From positions 8,430,920 through 8,494,919 of the forward strand of contig NC_049992.1 in the NCBI RefSeq assembly GCF_000003815.2: 64,000 nucleotides of DNA. The letters are read 5' to 3'. Made by a program: the position numbers and the translations under genes. Each line of letters opens with the position of its first letter. The first letter of the stretch is position 1. The notes beneath the pieces are model-generated. The model was given only the letters and a program-made list of their open reading frames with translations. It made no database searches and was not told where the DNA came from. Below, piece after piece: positions 39,701-46,700 of the stretch. This stretch comes from Branchiostoma floridae (lineage: Eukaryota; Chordata; Leptocardii; Amphioxiformes; Branchiostomatidae).

Positions 39701-42327
39701 TTTGTTGGTGATGCCAGTCTACCACACTAGTGTCACTTTTACCACACCAGTACATGTCTTAAATATAGGAATGAATGCCTTGTTGGCTCTGATACCATGT
39801 TTTGTCCCTTTAATTCTTGTTACAACATTCATCGCCTATTTTTGAAAATGTAGCCATCTTGTTTTTTTCACCCATCTTGTTTTTTTTCGCCCTATCGCAC
39901 TATTTTTGAAGTCTGCAGAGGATGTCATCCATAAAATTTACTTGCTGTGGCCTAATGTACATTGTACTATAGACATTAACAACCATGAACATAAACACTG
40001 TGAAATTAAGTCCAAAAAAATTAAGAATTTATGGTTGTAAATTAACAACCTCAAGTTAACAGTCTGAGTGGCAAAGGCTAAAAGAAGGTAACAAAGTTTG
40101 TTTTATTACTTGACAAACTCCTCCTCTACTACTGGCGGCTCCCACAATCTGCCGATCTCCAGCTGAACAACCTGGGACAGAGACTGCACAACCCTCAGTC
40201 GCTCTCCTTCCCAGTCCCAGTCACCTTTTGAAGTCTTCTTCTTTGACTTACGACCCTGTGATAAACACAGCCCAATATGAAACGACAATGGACGAAAGTT
40301 TGAGGCTAAAATTGACAAAACAGAGTAAACATACAAAGAAAATAGTGAACTACGTCAGTTTCTTGGCAAATTCTACATTTGAAAAAGATAGTTTTTGCTA
40401 CGTCGATGAAGGTTAGACAAATAGCAACTGGATATGATTTTGGAAAATGTCAGACATTTCAGGTAGAATTTCCTACTTTTTGTCAATGACACTGGAGAGA
40501 TCTTGTTGGAGAGATTAACAGTTTTGGCTCAAATATTTCCAGTTCATTGACTGAGTACACTACACAGACCTTAGTCACAGTGACAGTTGTAGGTTTGGTG
40601 TCCTCTGCCTCGAAGGCTTCCATGAACTGTGTGAGCAGGTAGGCTGACATCTTCAGTGTGTTGAGGTGCTGCAGACGTGTGCTGCAGTCAAAGTCTGCAG
40701 TATCCAGCAGGGCCGGCAGCTGGGCTGCATGCTGAGACACAGCTGCGATGGGGATAAGTTTAAGTGTGTTAGACTGGACGAAATGTTATGATATTTTTCT
40801 TCTTCTGTCAAACTTGAAGCGTACTGCTTAACTTTAAGGCAAAGTTTTTTAGAGCGAAGCATACAGAGTCAATGCTACTCTTCTCTATAACCTTGAATGT
40901 GGATATTAGGGATTCCATCACGGGTCACAATAAATTTTTCTTCTCCACTCAGCCTTCTCTATAAGTGTGTTGTTTTTTTACTCTATACACTGTCTATTCT
41001 TCAGTTTTGGAGATTCAGTCATCGATTTTGTCAGATATGAATGTACATGTATTATAGTCAACCCACCTTTGACTAGTAAGTTCCAGACCTCCTCCTTAAC
41101 ATCACTCTCAACTTCATTCAGCTGGCTGTAAAACAAGGGTCACATAAATTAGCAATTGTAGTTGTTATAATTCTTAACCAGCTAGGTCTTCTTTGCTTTG
41201 ACTTTTCGATAGGCAAAAGTAATTTTCATATCAAAGTTTCCTTATCTTGAAGTTGTAGTTTGCAAGCTTTCTCAATTTGACTTAAGAAACTTTCTAACTT
41301 TCCTCTGGCTTGTAGTTCACCCAGGCACTAATTCATCACAATAGATGTTTTTCCACAAACAAGTCTGACATCCATAAGTATTCTTTTTTTCCACCGACAG
41401 TATCAGAGTGGAATACCGTGCCTGGCGCGGTCGTGACAGCCCCCACAGTTGGGTCCTTCCACGCCATGCCGGAGAACAGCTTGCCCTAGCCCGGGACCTC
41501 AACTCCCCATTACTTTGCCCCTGTTAGGATTATTTGGGGGTCTCATTATCGTGACAGCCCCCACAGTTGGGTCCTTCCACGCCAGGCCGGAGAACAGCTT
41601 GCCCTAGCCCGGAACCTCAACTCCCCCTTACCTTGCCCCTGTTTAAGGATTATTTGGGGGTCTCATTATGTAGTAGTATAAGATGTAGATGAAACCCAGA
41701 CTCACCTGAGAACACTGTAGATCAGGTCGAAGTTCTCCAGGATGGCAGCAGGGCCTGATCTGAAGGCAGCCTTTAAACCTGTTGTGACATTGGAAGGAAA
41801 CAAATTAAATATCTATTCATATTCATAGGTACCTGTTATATACAGATCCACTGTGACAAACTGCATCATTAGTGTTGCATCACAACTGTGCAAGATTGTT
41901 CCTAACAAAACTTGTTTCTTACACCTTGTTAAATTCTAAAGCAGGTGAGGGTTGATATGCGTGAATTGTGGTCTGCCTGGAGCGGTAATAATGTTTTTGC
42001 AATTTTCAACTTGAGCTAGGTTCTCTAATGCCAGCAAAAAAAATATCCTCCGGCACTGGAGAACCTACTGTGTAGCCCATGTTGAAAATTTGCAAATCAG
42101 CACCCTCCCAATAAATACTACTTAATGGTGACGCTCCAAGCATTGTCATGGAATCAAAATATTTCTTAGGACACAAACAAAATTTAAAATATCTGAACTC
42201 GTCACTCACCATGAATCTGTGTGTTGATCTGTCTGATGGTCAGCACTTCCTCCACAACATACTGTGTGTCGGTGGTTCGCTTCAGAAGATCCTTCCGCGT
42301 CAGCGGAACAGCAAACTCGAAACTCAT
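12174..42327 (-). CDS. NCAPD2: Condensin complex subunit 1 (non-SMC condensin I subunit D2)
   Basis: HEAT-repeat subunit of condensin I, which compacts mitotic chromosomes with SMC2/SMC4, NCAPG and NCAPH. There are 33 exons with mutually consistent phases, 1484 aa (human about 1400). Exons from the start codon: 42327-42210, 41778-41706, 41125-41067, 40742-40570, 40255-40110, 39281-39160, 38601-38478, 38045-37898, 35588-35466, 35182-35108, 34755-34621, 29258-29168, 28621-28501, 27704-27496, 26876-26707, 26143-25890, 25159-25075, 24751-24615, 24238-24106, 22510-22432, 22051-21854, 21449-21217, 20587-20479, 19738-19563, 18938-18835, 18238-18061, 17161-17067, 16744-16664, 16014-15831, 14911-14788, 13840-13694, 13176-13063, 12310-12174. 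Seen: N-terminal QYVVEEVLTI; VNAFVRSKVL; an acidic insert (~aa 573-625); the Cnd1 C-domain RANTIIALGDLSFRFPNL and LTHLILNDMLKVKGYISDMA (aa ~1100-1190); FSCFGDKLGSEDI; and a charged, NLS-like tail (KKQKAGKKNRK) after aa ~1350. Confidence 0.97.
12311..13062. other. Last NCAPD2 intron, no further feature
   Basis: AT-rich intron. I see no RNA gene or repeat family shared with the rest of the window. Confidence 0.5.
13325..13668 (+). mobile_element. SINE with 5S rRNA-derived head
   Basis: 13325-13446 is a degenerate 5S rRNA copy. TGATCTCGGGAGTTAAGCA and the internal-promoter box TACTTGGATGGGAGACC (13400-13416) match 5S, followed by GGATGCTGTAGCC in place of the 5S 3' end. The body follows: a TACCAAAGACTCTTAAAAA link, GAGTATGGAAGCTAAACACA, CCAGTGGACTAGCCCCCT, TGTGTGGCCCAGGGCT and GGAGATGGGC. 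The same body occurs at 27845-28003, 45528-45680 and 61533-61817. This is a SINE3-type polymerase III retroposon in an NCAPD2 intron, not a 5S gene. Confidence 0.85.
13959..14166. mobile_element. MITE, TTCGCGGTGG family, copy 1
   Basis: About 205 bp beginning ACAGTAAATGCAGAAACTTT, containing CACCGCGAATTTAAAACCA, AGTAAGAGACTACAGTGCAT and TCCATTTTCCCGCTACC. Copies occur at 26896-27099, 60786-60993 (inverted, best preserved) and, decayed, at 52279-52460 and 57592-57682. It is internally semi-palindromic and non-coding. Confidence 0.8.
14342..14746. mobile_element. hAT-like MITE with AGGTACAGGTAC subterminal repeats
   Basis: The element starts TAGGGTTGTGTACC and ends GGTACACAGTCCTA. Flanks ATTTTAAC (14334-14341) and ATTTTCAC (14747-14754) match at 7 of 8 positions. 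Both ends carry clusters of AGGTACAGGTAC and AGGTCCGG palindromes. Its 405-bp length nearly equals that of the related element at 55265-55667 (403 bp). Confidence 0.85.
15602..15714. repeat. (AC)n microsatellite
   Basis: An interrupted CA-dinucleotide tract of 113 bp with CATACATGCA interruptions, in an NCAPD2 intron. A cysteine/valine-rich open frame across it is an artefact. Confidence 0.95.
16100..16190 (-). pseudogene. Tandem copy of the 5' edge of NCAPD2 exon 16014-15831
   Basis: About 85-95 bp, from AGAAGGCCAGGTCACGGGCC through the acceptor and into the intron (GGCACAGGATAGTACA), repeats the stretch at about 15981-16070. It preserves the minus-strand acceptor CCGTAG and 37 coding bases with few changes, then stops. 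It is a decoy acceptor just upstream of the real exon. Confidence 0.8.
17040..17062. repeat. (AAAC)n short tandem repeat
   Basis: Five to six CAAA units end 4 bases before the donor of NCAPD2 exon 17161-17067. Confidence 0.8.
17560..17902. mobile_element. MITE, GGCTCGAAATAC family with ACCTGCACC repeats
   Basis: The ends AAGGCTCGAAATAC and GTATTTCAAGCCCTG are inverted repeats, and CAATT directly abuts each side. Several ACCTGCACC or GGTGCAGGTA motifs lie near the ends. The same terminal sequence bounds the elements at 36203-37850 and 46173-46251. Confidence 0.7.
19338..19400 (-). pseudogene. Copy of the 3' edge of NCAPD2 exon 19738-19563
   Basis: On the minus strand this repeats GAGGCACATCTACAACTGCT..GAGAGG plus the donor GTTAGG, matching the end of the exon (donor GTGAGG at 19562). 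It also carries intron sequence (AATGGCAGACTTCACCCC) found near 19000. Confidence 0.65.
19783..19862 (-). pseudogene. Copy of the 5' edge of NCAPD2 exon 19738-19563
   Basis: 80 bp on the minus strand repeat the acceptor (CCCTAG) and the first ~75 coding bases (SSLLALLAPVIVAVCSNSSM) with a few substitutions. The copy is upstream of the true exon and then runs into a short (GTT)n-like tract. It has no donor. Confidence 0.8.
20040..20335 (-). mobile_element. tRNA-derived SINE
   Basis: Read on the minus strand, a tRNA-like head (box B GGTTCAAATCC near 20262) precedes a body with TGTGTCCTTGGGAAAGGCAC, CACTCCACTCATG, TAGGGCCGTCCCTCTGATAG and GGACGTTTGATAGAGGT. The same family is at 26250-26455. 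Confidence 0.7.
20985..21125 (+). mobile_element. tRNA-derived SINE, short copy
   Basis: TGTGGCCCAATGGCTAGAGCG resembles a tRNA box A region, followed by a degenerate box B (CCGAGTTTGAT) and an unrelated tail (GACGCCCACCGAGCC, AAGGTGCCCCCAAACACC). It lies in an NCAPD2 intron. Confidence 0.55.
22882..24078. mobile_element. PIF/Harbinger-like non-autonomous element, TTA target duplication
   Basis: The element starts GGCCACACCAATTTAATT and ends AATTAAATTGGTATGGCC, inverted repeats of about 38 bp that continue into GTTGGTTCTCGG. TTA flanks both ends (22879-22881 and 24079-24081). A-rich and T-rich tracts lie near the two ends. No transposase frame is seen in the 1197 bp. The right end is only 27 bp from the donor of NCAPD2 exon 24238-24106. 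A shorter relative is at 49530-49734. Confidence 0.85.
24843..24928. repeat. Tandem duplication, about 42-bp unit
   Basis: The unit GCGTTTTTTTCCGTTTTTGT plus TGTTGTTTTTTTTTGCTTATC occurs twice in direct succession in an NCAPD2 intron. Confidence 0.85.
25549..25860 (-). pseudogene. Two tandem decoy copies of the 3' edge of NCAPD2 exon 26143-25890
   Basis: The last ~110 coding bases and donor of the exon (VKEAVVEAYKRLYLSPTGGNA, then GTATGG) recur at about 25728-25835 and 25556-25665, with periods of about 161 and 171 bp. Both copies carry the same unrelated edge (ACATTCACACCCACCAAGAA on the plus strand), so the second probably arose from the first. The nearer copy keeps a good donor; neither has an acceptor. 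The older copy is more diverged (CCAGTGGGGCT for CCAGTAGGGGA). Confidence 0.85.
26250..26455 (-). mobile_element. tRNA-derived SINE, same family as 20040-20335
   Basis: On the minus strand, CCCCGGGTTCAAAACCGAT (box B) is followed by TGTGTCCCTTGGAAAGGCTC, CTCACTTCTCTCAGGTAAAA, AGTGCCTAGCTTTGGCTAGG and GGATGTTAAATGGAGGTCCC. Confidence 0.7.
26896..27099. mobile_element. MITE, TTCGCGGTGG family, copy 2
   Basis: Contains AACTTTCGCGGTGGATTAAT, AGTAAGAGACTACAGTGTAT and the terminal GATGCATTTACAGTA. It sits 20 bp upstream of the acceptor side of NCAPD2 exon 26876-26707. Confidence 0.8.
27845..28003 (+). mobile_element. SINE body, 5' truncated
   Basis: Only the shared body is present: GAGTATGGAAGTTAAACACA, CAGCGGACTAGCCCCCTG, TGTGGCGCAAGGGCTA, GGAGATGGGCGCC. 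The polymerase III head is missing. Immediately after it, 27996-28035 repeats the edge of the nearby NCAPD2 exon (TTTCACCTTCAGCACAACAC). Confidence 0.75.
29332..29767. repeat. Inverted repeat around the assembly gap (second copy of the TIR element)
   Basis: 29332-29394 and 29705-29767 are near-exact reverse complements. They include both a transposon end (CCCTGCATCCCTCGTTGTCAG) and the flanking ACCTGTGCAGGACAGGTATA. 29400-29540 also matches, inverted, the right end of the element at 34155-34290. Symmetric host flank on both sides of a gap suggests either a snap-back structure or an assembly error. Confidence 0.7.
29565..29664. other. Assembly gap (100 N)
   Basis: Exactly 100 N, a placeholder for unknown length, inside the NCAPD2 intron between exons 34621-34755 and 29168-29258. 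Confidence 1.
29773..34309. mobile_element. 4.5-kb element bounded by ~58-bp terminal inverted repeats
   Basis: The left end, TGTCCCCTGCATCCTCTCGT and onward to GAATGACTTCAGGTG, is matched exactly inverted at 34253-34309. The interior is unlike the surrounding intron: 30000-33140 is rich in GTTGTC, GACGAC and CTGTAG strings with only short ORFs, and 33230-34140 is CpG-rich with longer minus-strand frames. I recognise no transposase. Both ends have direct relatives at 29385-29420. The target duplication is not clear. Confidence 0.75.
33238..34080 (-). other. Possible element-encoded gene, two-exon-like
   Basis: On the minus strand a CpG-rich stretch carries a frame beginning MEFEVSSSGRLSSLLRPRTE (about 33857) and running to FTGRYQR near 33660. 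There a good donor (GTACGT) and a T-rich acceptor (TTTATTTCAG) bracket a 25-30-bp segment. Next come overlapping frames (33617-33261; 33504-33142, with DDLVVEEKMYFEHDKPCRGN) and another donor (GTGAGC, 33235). Which frame is used is not resolved and no domain is recognisable. The putative intron is too short for a typical spliceosomal intron, so this may be a decayed captured gene. Confidence 0.3.
34793..34862 (-). pseudogene. Copy of the 5' edge of NCAPD2 exon 34755-34621
   Basis: 70 bp repeat the acceptor (TTCTAG) and the first ~63 coding bases (AIPLG..WHQLLCLVVG) with several changes, directly upstream of the true exon. There is no donor. Confidence 0.8.
36203..37850. mobile_element. MITE (GGCTCGAAATTC family, GGTGCACC repeats) split by a nested element
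   Basis: Left part 36203-36303 starts CAAGGCTCGAAATTC; right part 37602-37850 ends TTTCGAGCCCTG. ATGTAC directly abuts both outer ends (36197-36202, 37851-37856). Both parts are dense in GGTGCACC and GGGTGCAC motifs. The middle is the pogo-like insertion at 36304-37599. Confidence 0.8.
36304..37599. mobile_element. pogo/Tigger-like non-autonomous element, TA target duplication
   Basis: The ends CAGTGGAATTCGCTTATT and AATAATTGGAATCCACTG are inverted repeats, flanked by TA on both sides (36302-36303 and 37600-37601). The left end resembles the pogo terminus (CAG..AATTCGCTTA). Internal TATCC(A/G)A motifs recur near both ends. The 1296-bp interior shows no DDE transposase frame. Confidence 0.8.
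39429..39952. mobile_element. PIF/Harbinger-like MITE, TAA target duplication
   Basis: The ends GGCCACAGCAAGTAAATCTT and AAATTTACTTGCTGTGGCC are inverted repeats of about 33 bp, flanked by TAA on both sides (39426-39428 and 39953-39955). It shares the internal string TTTTTTCGCCCTATCGC with the element at 22882-24078 (TTTTTTCGCCCTGTCGC), which suggests a common parent. Confidence 0.85.
40424..40500. mobile_element. Fragment of the GCAACTGGATATGATTTTGG MITE family
   Basis: Carries one arm (GCAACTGGATATGATTTTGG, GTCAGACATTTCAGGTAG) and the loop side (TGTCAATGACACTGG) of the palindromic family seen at 7768-7935. Confidence 0.55.
41402..41690 (+). mobile_element. 3' end of a CR1/Jockey-like LINE, duplicated in tandem
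   Basis: 41405-41490 encodes EWNTVPGAVVTAPTVG..MPENSLP-stop, equivalent to PEWNALPGTVVSAPNVEHF near the end of the RT product at 42587-43207. A 3'UTR with CCCTAGCCCGGGACCTCAAC and TTTGGGGGTCTCATTAT follows. The segment from GTGACAGCCCCC recurs 118 bp later (41433 and 41551). It is a 5'-truncated insertion opposite in orientation to NCAPD2. Confidence 0.75.
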
Positions 42328-42511
42328 GATGGCCTAGATACACAGATCGCTGTTACTTGCACCATAGTACTAGTAGTATGAGTATGACCATACAAAAAAA
42401 TGTTACTTTCATGTTTATATCACGTTTTCCACAAATAAGTTGGCTTTGGGCCATTACTTCTGTAAGTGTATGCAAGGAATTGGGCTGATAATTTCCGTGA
42501 AATCTTTCTGC

Positions 42512-43150
42512 ATCTGCATCTGCATAAGATACCCCCAAATGACCCCGCGAGGGGCAAAAGTAGGGGGGGGAGCTGAGGCTCCCGGGTTAGGGCGGGCAGG
42601 CCGCCTGCCTGGCACGGAAGTGCTCAACGTTGGGAGCGCTTACAACCGTGCCAGGCAGGGCATTCCACTCGGGAATTGTGCGTGGGAAAAAAGAATGTTT
42701 GTAGATATCGGTGCGTGCGAATATGTGTTGATATTTCAAGTCGTGACTAACCTGGGTGCGCCCTTGGGCAGGCTTCAGAATATTGCTGGCGTCTATGTTA
42801 ATATTATTGTTGACTACTTTATAGAAAAAGGTGAGGCGGGCGTTCCTCCTCCTTTCGGAGAGAGGGCGCCACTGCAGGTCTGAAAGCATTTGTGTCACGC
42901 TGCTAGTCTGCCGGTAGTCATTTAGGGTCACTCGGGCTGCCCTGCGCTGGACGGCCTCCACCGCCTGTATCCCTTTGTTGGTGTACGGGTCCCAGACGAT
43001 GGCACTATATTCCAAGTGAGGCCGTACCAGCGCTTTGTAACAAGTGGCCTTGACCCTAGATGGACAATGGGTCAAGTTGCGCCGAATGACTCCTAGGACC
43101 TTACCAGCTTTGCTAGTGGCGTGGTTGATATGGGTGTCCCACCGCAAATC
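42512..43150 (-). mobile_element. 5'-truncated CR1/Jockey-like LINE, RT C-terminal fragment
   Basis: The minus-strand frame ending at 42587 encodes the region after the RT catalytic core: KDLRWDTHINHATSKAGKVL, LVRPHLEYSAIVWDPY, VEAVQRRAARVTL, LQWRPLSERRRNARLTFFYK and FFPRTIPEWNALPG. The frame is open for ~190 residues, so the insertion is young. The 3' end is GGTCATTTGGGGGTATCTTA followed by ATGCAG units. It lies in the first intron of NCAPD2, same strand. No catalytic motif is present, so it cannot transpose by itself. Confidence 0.9.
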
Positions 43151-43360
43151 TTTTTTGGTCCCATGAACAAATATCATTAACTGGCGGAAGATATTTGATT
43201 CTAACAACAGGAAAACAAAGAAATAGAAAACAACAGAAGAACCAAGTGCCCCCCTCCCCCAAGAAAACTATCCCACTTTGTGTAAGCTTGTTGATTTTAA
43301 AAACATACTGGAGACCAAAGTTAATGTGAGTCAGTATATGTATGACAAAAATCGCATTAC

Positions 43361-43480
43361 CTTTGCAATGCCTACAGGATACTGTCTCGATCTTCAAATT
43401 TGTTGATATCTTCACAAATATTTTCCTTTTTCCGGAATCTGCCGCGCTCGAAATGAAATCAAAAATGGCCGCCTTCTTTC
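43361..43480 (-). other. Probable NCAPD2 5' non-coding exon
   Basis: On the minus strand, a CpG-richer segment with AAGGCGGCCATTTTTGAT ends at a good donor, CAAAG|GTAATG (43361/43360). The coding exon has an acceptor GTATCTAG just before the start codon (42334). A spliced leader exon is therefore likely. The 5' boundary is a guess. Confidence 0.5.
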
Positions 43481-43755
43481 GAATCCGTTGATTCTGTTCA
43501 GACTGACCAATCAGAAATGCGGTATGTAAATATTCCATGATGTACTTTCCTTTTAGAGATTTTGATTGGTTAAAGTTTCTGACAAACAGCCAATTACTGA
43601 TAAGGTAACTTCTACAATGCACTGAAACGTTAAAACACATTTCTTGATTGGTCAAAATTTAAAATGAACTTTCAACCTTATTCAAATACGCATGCGTTGT
43701 AGATAGATATTGCTGCAAATGTTCAAGATGGCGCCAACTCAAAGATGATGGCAAA
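43481..43755. promoter_or_regulatory. Divergent NCAPD2/POM121 promoter
   Basis: Four CCAAT boxes lie at 43507-43511 (+), 43565-43569 (-), 43590-43594 (+) and 43647-43651 (-). A CHR-like TTCAAA is at 43681-43686, a palindromic NRF1-like ACGCATGCGT at 43688-43697 and a YY1-like CAAGATGGCGCC at about 43724-43735. There is no TATA box. NF-Y plus CHR is the known signature of G2/M genes, which suits NCAPD2. Two short upstream reading frames (ATGs near 43728 and 43745) precede the POM121 start. Confidence 0.7.
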
Positions 43756-46700
43756 ATGCAGCCAGAAAATCGCAAATTTTATGCGATCGGCGGCGTATCT
43801 GCAGGTTTCCTGACAGGAATTTATTTCTTTGGATTATTTTATTTCCTCCTGTTGCTTGCGGGCTTGGCTGGCGCGGCCGTCGCTGGAGCCTGGGCCTACG
43901 ACACCTACCAGTGGAAGAAGCGGCAAGCCGTCGCATGGCGCCCGAAGAGGACGAGAAAAAATTCAACGCCGGAAACCTCTTACATGAATGGCTCTTTTGG
44001 CAATAGAACCCTCGGTAGCAGCAGTAAAAAGCCTTTCAGCCCGTCCCTCAGTTTTGTAAGAACTAGGTCTCCAGAGTACGAGCTCCAGTCGTCGGCGGGA
44101 CCCCTACTGCCTTCGCCCGGGGAAGAACTGTCCCTCAGCGCGATCACAAGAAGGCTTACGTTCAGGTGAGAAACCGGTGTGATTTGTAGATTTCCTGTCT
44201 GTCGTGCTCTCAAGAATAGATAAGTTTCTAAAAAGTACATTTCCAGCATGTAGAATTTCAGTCCAGTTTTGTATGTCATGACTTCCTTTCACGGCCAGGG
44301 TCTTCACGGTTGTCCTCAGATATCAAAATCGTGACACACCAGTCTTCAAGTTCAACATGATTTTTTTTTTATGGGGGACTGAGGGTAGATTTTTCCCCAC
44401 GTGTATGTGAAATGTTATTATGTAGGACTTTTATGTAGAGAACACTCACAAAAATGCAGTAACATCTAATTTAGGAGATGTGCTATCATTTATGACAACA
44501 TCATTGGCATAATAAGAAAAATAAGTTTTGGGAAATGTGTCCTTGATCTTTGATGATTCACTGTTTTGCCCTTTGAGTTTGAAGGCCAGAGATAATTCAC
44601 TAGTTTTTCAAATGCCCATTAATTTAATGATCATCAGATTACTCACTGGTGACCTTAGGCTTTGTCTAGAAGACAATCTCAAAGCAACTCTTTAATTATA
44701 GGATGACAGACACTAAATACATGTACATGTATTAATATATTAATTAACATTGATTTGACAGAATTAATTAATTAGATTTTATAAGTAATAAACTAATATT
44801 TATATTTCTATCATTTTGAATTACTTTGTCTCCCCTTGAACAAATCAAGCTAAGGTATTGAATAGCCAAGTATTATTCACCTTTCTGTTTTGGACAGACT
44901 ATCTCTATCTAGATATTATCTTTATGATTTTTGTCTGTAGGTGAAGATGACCAATTAGAGCATGCTACTCTTCCAATAGGAAAACAATCTACACTGAACC
45001 ATGTCCCTGCTATAATCTAATGCCACAAGCAATACACATTTGGTACTTAATGACACCTTCTTGACAAATGTTTACTCAACATTTCCCCTCTTTGTCCAAG
45101 AACATTAACGAGGACACACACTGATTTGGTGTGCTGATGACAATTATAAGAACTGTACGTTTGCACCTAAGACCAGCTTATATTATTATTATTATATTTG
45201 TCCAGTACTCTAGGTAGTCCCACCATGCCTGTGACATCACCTGCCAGCCCCACTCCTGCCACTCGGAGGTACCCAACTCACCAGGCCCAGTATACTACAA
45301 GGTATGTGCTTATCGGACAATAGATAGACTTTCATTTCTGGTATCGACAAAAACATTTCTCTGTTGCTTCAGTTACAAAGGAGGCGTGGGTTCTGTAAAG
45401 GACGTATAAATCCTGTTGCCCACACCTTGCAGAACTTTTCTGTGAAGCTTAATAAATAAATAAATAAATAAAATACTTGGAATATTAAAAGCTATAGCTA
45501 TATACAGATACACTGTACCTATACAGTACCAGGCTAGTCCACTGGCAATTGTGTGCTCATCCCCAATACTCTTTCACATAAGTGTTGAGTATAGAAAGCA
45601 GTATGTACCAGTACCAGTCTAACCTACATCGACGTAGTATGTACCATTTTCAAGTCTTTGATATGAACTGGCCTTTGATCACCAGAATGCGTGGCAGGCC
45701 ATTCTTAATGCTAGGCATGACATTGTAACTGAGCAATGCTATTTCCACAGGATAAACACTGTTAGGTATCCAAAAATCGTCAAGGTCATTGAATGATCAT
45801 CAAAAGACAGTGAAAAGCATTGATGGAAGTTGGAAGGTCATTTAGACATCATCAGAAGACTTTCCTGACCATTGGAATTCTTTGGGATCACCGTTCAGTA
45901 GTACTTCATAGTAACAGCTTTTTTTATGTTGTCTTAGGATCAAACTTTCCAAAGTTTTAAGTGTGTCCCTGCCTTTTCAGAGGGACCCTGCCCCATGTGA
46001 GATGGCAGGGGAGTCTGGTGTCCAGGGTTCTCAGTCCGCACGGGGTGAGGGGGAACATCCAGAGTCCCGTCACTGTGAAGATAGCCGCTCCCCCGCCCAA
46101 CACTTCCCTGATGTCCTCGCCCAGTCTGCTGATCAGGCCCAGCTCAAGGTAAGGGGACTTGGAGATTAATTTCAGGGCTTGAAATACTGGGTGCATGTGC
46201 ACCTAGAATTGCGCTGGTACACCTATTCCCCAAAGTAAATTTCGAGCCCTGCATTTATTTTGGCAGAAATTTGATTTTGTGGTAGGACTAGAACATAGAA
46301 GGCAAGATTTTTGCAGTGTTTTATGTTTGTGGTAGAGTCAGTGCTGTATTTTTATCTTTACTTGGGCTTTTGCCAAGTCCATGTTCCAAATAATCACCAT
46401 AAGTAAACTTTGCACTGTGTAGTTTAAGAATTACATTGAAATTTGTGTATTTTGTACAAAAGGCTTAAAGCATTAAAAACATTAAGTTGCCTGAATCTAC
46501 TTTGTTTTCATCTTTTAACATTGAAATGATAAACTCAGAGAAATCAGATGAAACAAGTTCAACTTTTCCAGGTCATCAGCTGCAGAAGAGAGCCCATCAG
46601 CGAACCCGTGTGATACAGAAACTGTCATACAGGCGCTGCGACAGAGGCGGAAACGATCTCGCACTGACAGCGAGGAAGGAAACTATGACAAGAGAAGGTG

